A stretch of DNA of 6,119 nucleotides, taken from the NCBI GenBank assembly GCA_023391175.1, contig JAEWBL010000084.1:1-6119 (forward strand), written 5' to 3'. The position numbers were made by a program, and so were the translations under genes. Origin of the DNA: Pseudomonadota bacterium. Its GTDB lineage: Bacteria > Pseudomonadota > Alphaproteobacteria > Rhizobiales > Xanthobacteraceae. The notes beneath the pieces were generated by a model that was given only the letters and a program-made list of their open reading frames with translations, searched no databases and was not told the origin of the DNA. This document shows positions 5,620 through 6,119 of this stretch, piece by piece. Each line of letters begins with the position of its first letter. The first letter of the stretch is position 1.

Positions 5620-6119
5620 GCCGGTGCCCGATGGTGCGCCGCGCCCGGCGCGCTTCGCCCGTCTGACGCATCTGCTCGACCGCTTTTTCCCTGATTCGCG
5701 CCGCGGCACGCGGACCGGCCGCCGGCCGCCCTCCCTGGTCTACGGCCTGGACGATCCGGTTCCGCCCGCGGCGCTGATCCCGCTCGCCGCCCAGCACGCC
5801 ATGCTGGCCGTGACCTTCCTGATCTACCCGGTGCTCGCGGCCACCGAGGCGAAGCTGCCCGCCGACCAGATCTCCGCCATGGTCTCGGCCTGCGCCATGA
5901 GCATCGGCGTCGCCACCATCATCCAATGCATGCGCACGCGCTTCGGCTCGGGCTATCTCGCCGTGCATATCCCGGCCCCCGGGGCGATTCCGCTGGCGGT
6001 GCAGGCGCTTGCGCTCGGCGGGTTGGGGCTGATGGCGACGACCACGCTCCTCGTCGGGATCGCGCAACTGTTCATTGCCCGGCTGGTGCGGCCGCTGCGC
6101 GTGCTGCTGCCGCCGGAAG
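5612..6119 (+). CDS. Xanthine/uracil permease family protein (NCS2), N-terminal part, cut by window edge
   Basis: NCS2 transporters move nucleobases such as xanthine, uric acid or uracil across the inner membrane with a cation. Only the first 169 codons are present, open to the window edge. After a basic, Pro/Arg-rich N-terminus (1-40) comes SLVYGLDDPVPP (41-52). This resembles the pre-TM1 Y-G-x-D motif of the family, and it is followed by a hydrophobic segment (about 54-76) with the family's Gln-His pair at 61-62. Further hydrophobic segments lie at about 88-106, 118-135 and 137-158. GSGYLAVHIPAP (112-123) fits the glycine-rich loop and half-helix region of NCS2 proteins. The substrate cannot be assigned because the substrate-binding segments are missing. 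The first ATG overlapping the nudC stop is chosen because GAGGG precedes it. A start farther inside would remove the basic tail but would lack support. Confidence 0.78.
   Translation, partial: MLEPVPDGAPRPARFARLTHLLDRFFPDSRRGTRTGRRPPSLVYGLDDPVPPAALIPLAAQHAMLAVTFLIYPVLAATEAKLPADQISAMVSACAMSIGVATIIQCMRTRFGSGYLAVHIPAPGAIPLAVQALALGGLGLMATTTLLVGIAQLFIARLVRPLRVLLPPE

Noticed and set aside
5597..6067. 156-codon minus-strand frame opposite the permease
   Set aside because: It has a composition-driven sequence without motifs, opposite a frame that shows hydrophobic segments and NCS2 features and is open to the window edge.

Overview
The window is high-GC DNA (about two thirds or more G+C by eye) with strong G/C preference at third codon positions. 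It looks like chromosomal core sequence of an alphaproteobacterium, most likely Hyphomicrobiales (rhizobial order) and perhaps Xanthobacteraceae-like. That placement is inferred from the gene order lysC-ptsP-prfA and from the protein sequences; it was not computed.

Layout: a minus-strand block reads right to left as lysC (aspartokinase), ptsP (PEP-protein phosphotransferase, EI-Ntr) and the first 53 codons of prfA (peptide chain release factor 1), which runs off the left edge. A plus-strand block starts after a divergent, gene-free gap of about 309 bases. It encodes a HIT-family protein, an NAD(H) diphosphatase (nudC) and the first 169 codons of an NCS2-type nucleobase permease, which runs off the right edge. 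The nudC and permease genes overlap by 8 bases. The HIT and nudC genes are separated by 94 bases that carry a hairpin.

How the genes work together: lysC feeds the aspartate family of amino acids, ptsP starts the nitrogen-related phosphotransfer relay, and prfA terminates translation. The three are probably grouped by conserved neighbourhood rather than by one pathway. The HIT, NudC and permease genes share a nucleotide and nucleobase theme: nucleotidyl hydrolysis or transfer, NAD(H) cleavage to NMN(H) plus AMP, and base transport. A joint role is inference.

The most interesting points are local expression signals. One is a strong internal ribosome-binding site plus GTG codon inside lysC, placed where other bacteria start a separate regulatory beta subunit. 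The other is a terminator-like hairpin between lysC and ptsP with a competing upstream pairing, which resembles an attenuator. I see no mobile element, CRISPR array, tRNA, rRNA or previously undescribed multi-gene system. Apart from those signals this is an ordinary core region.
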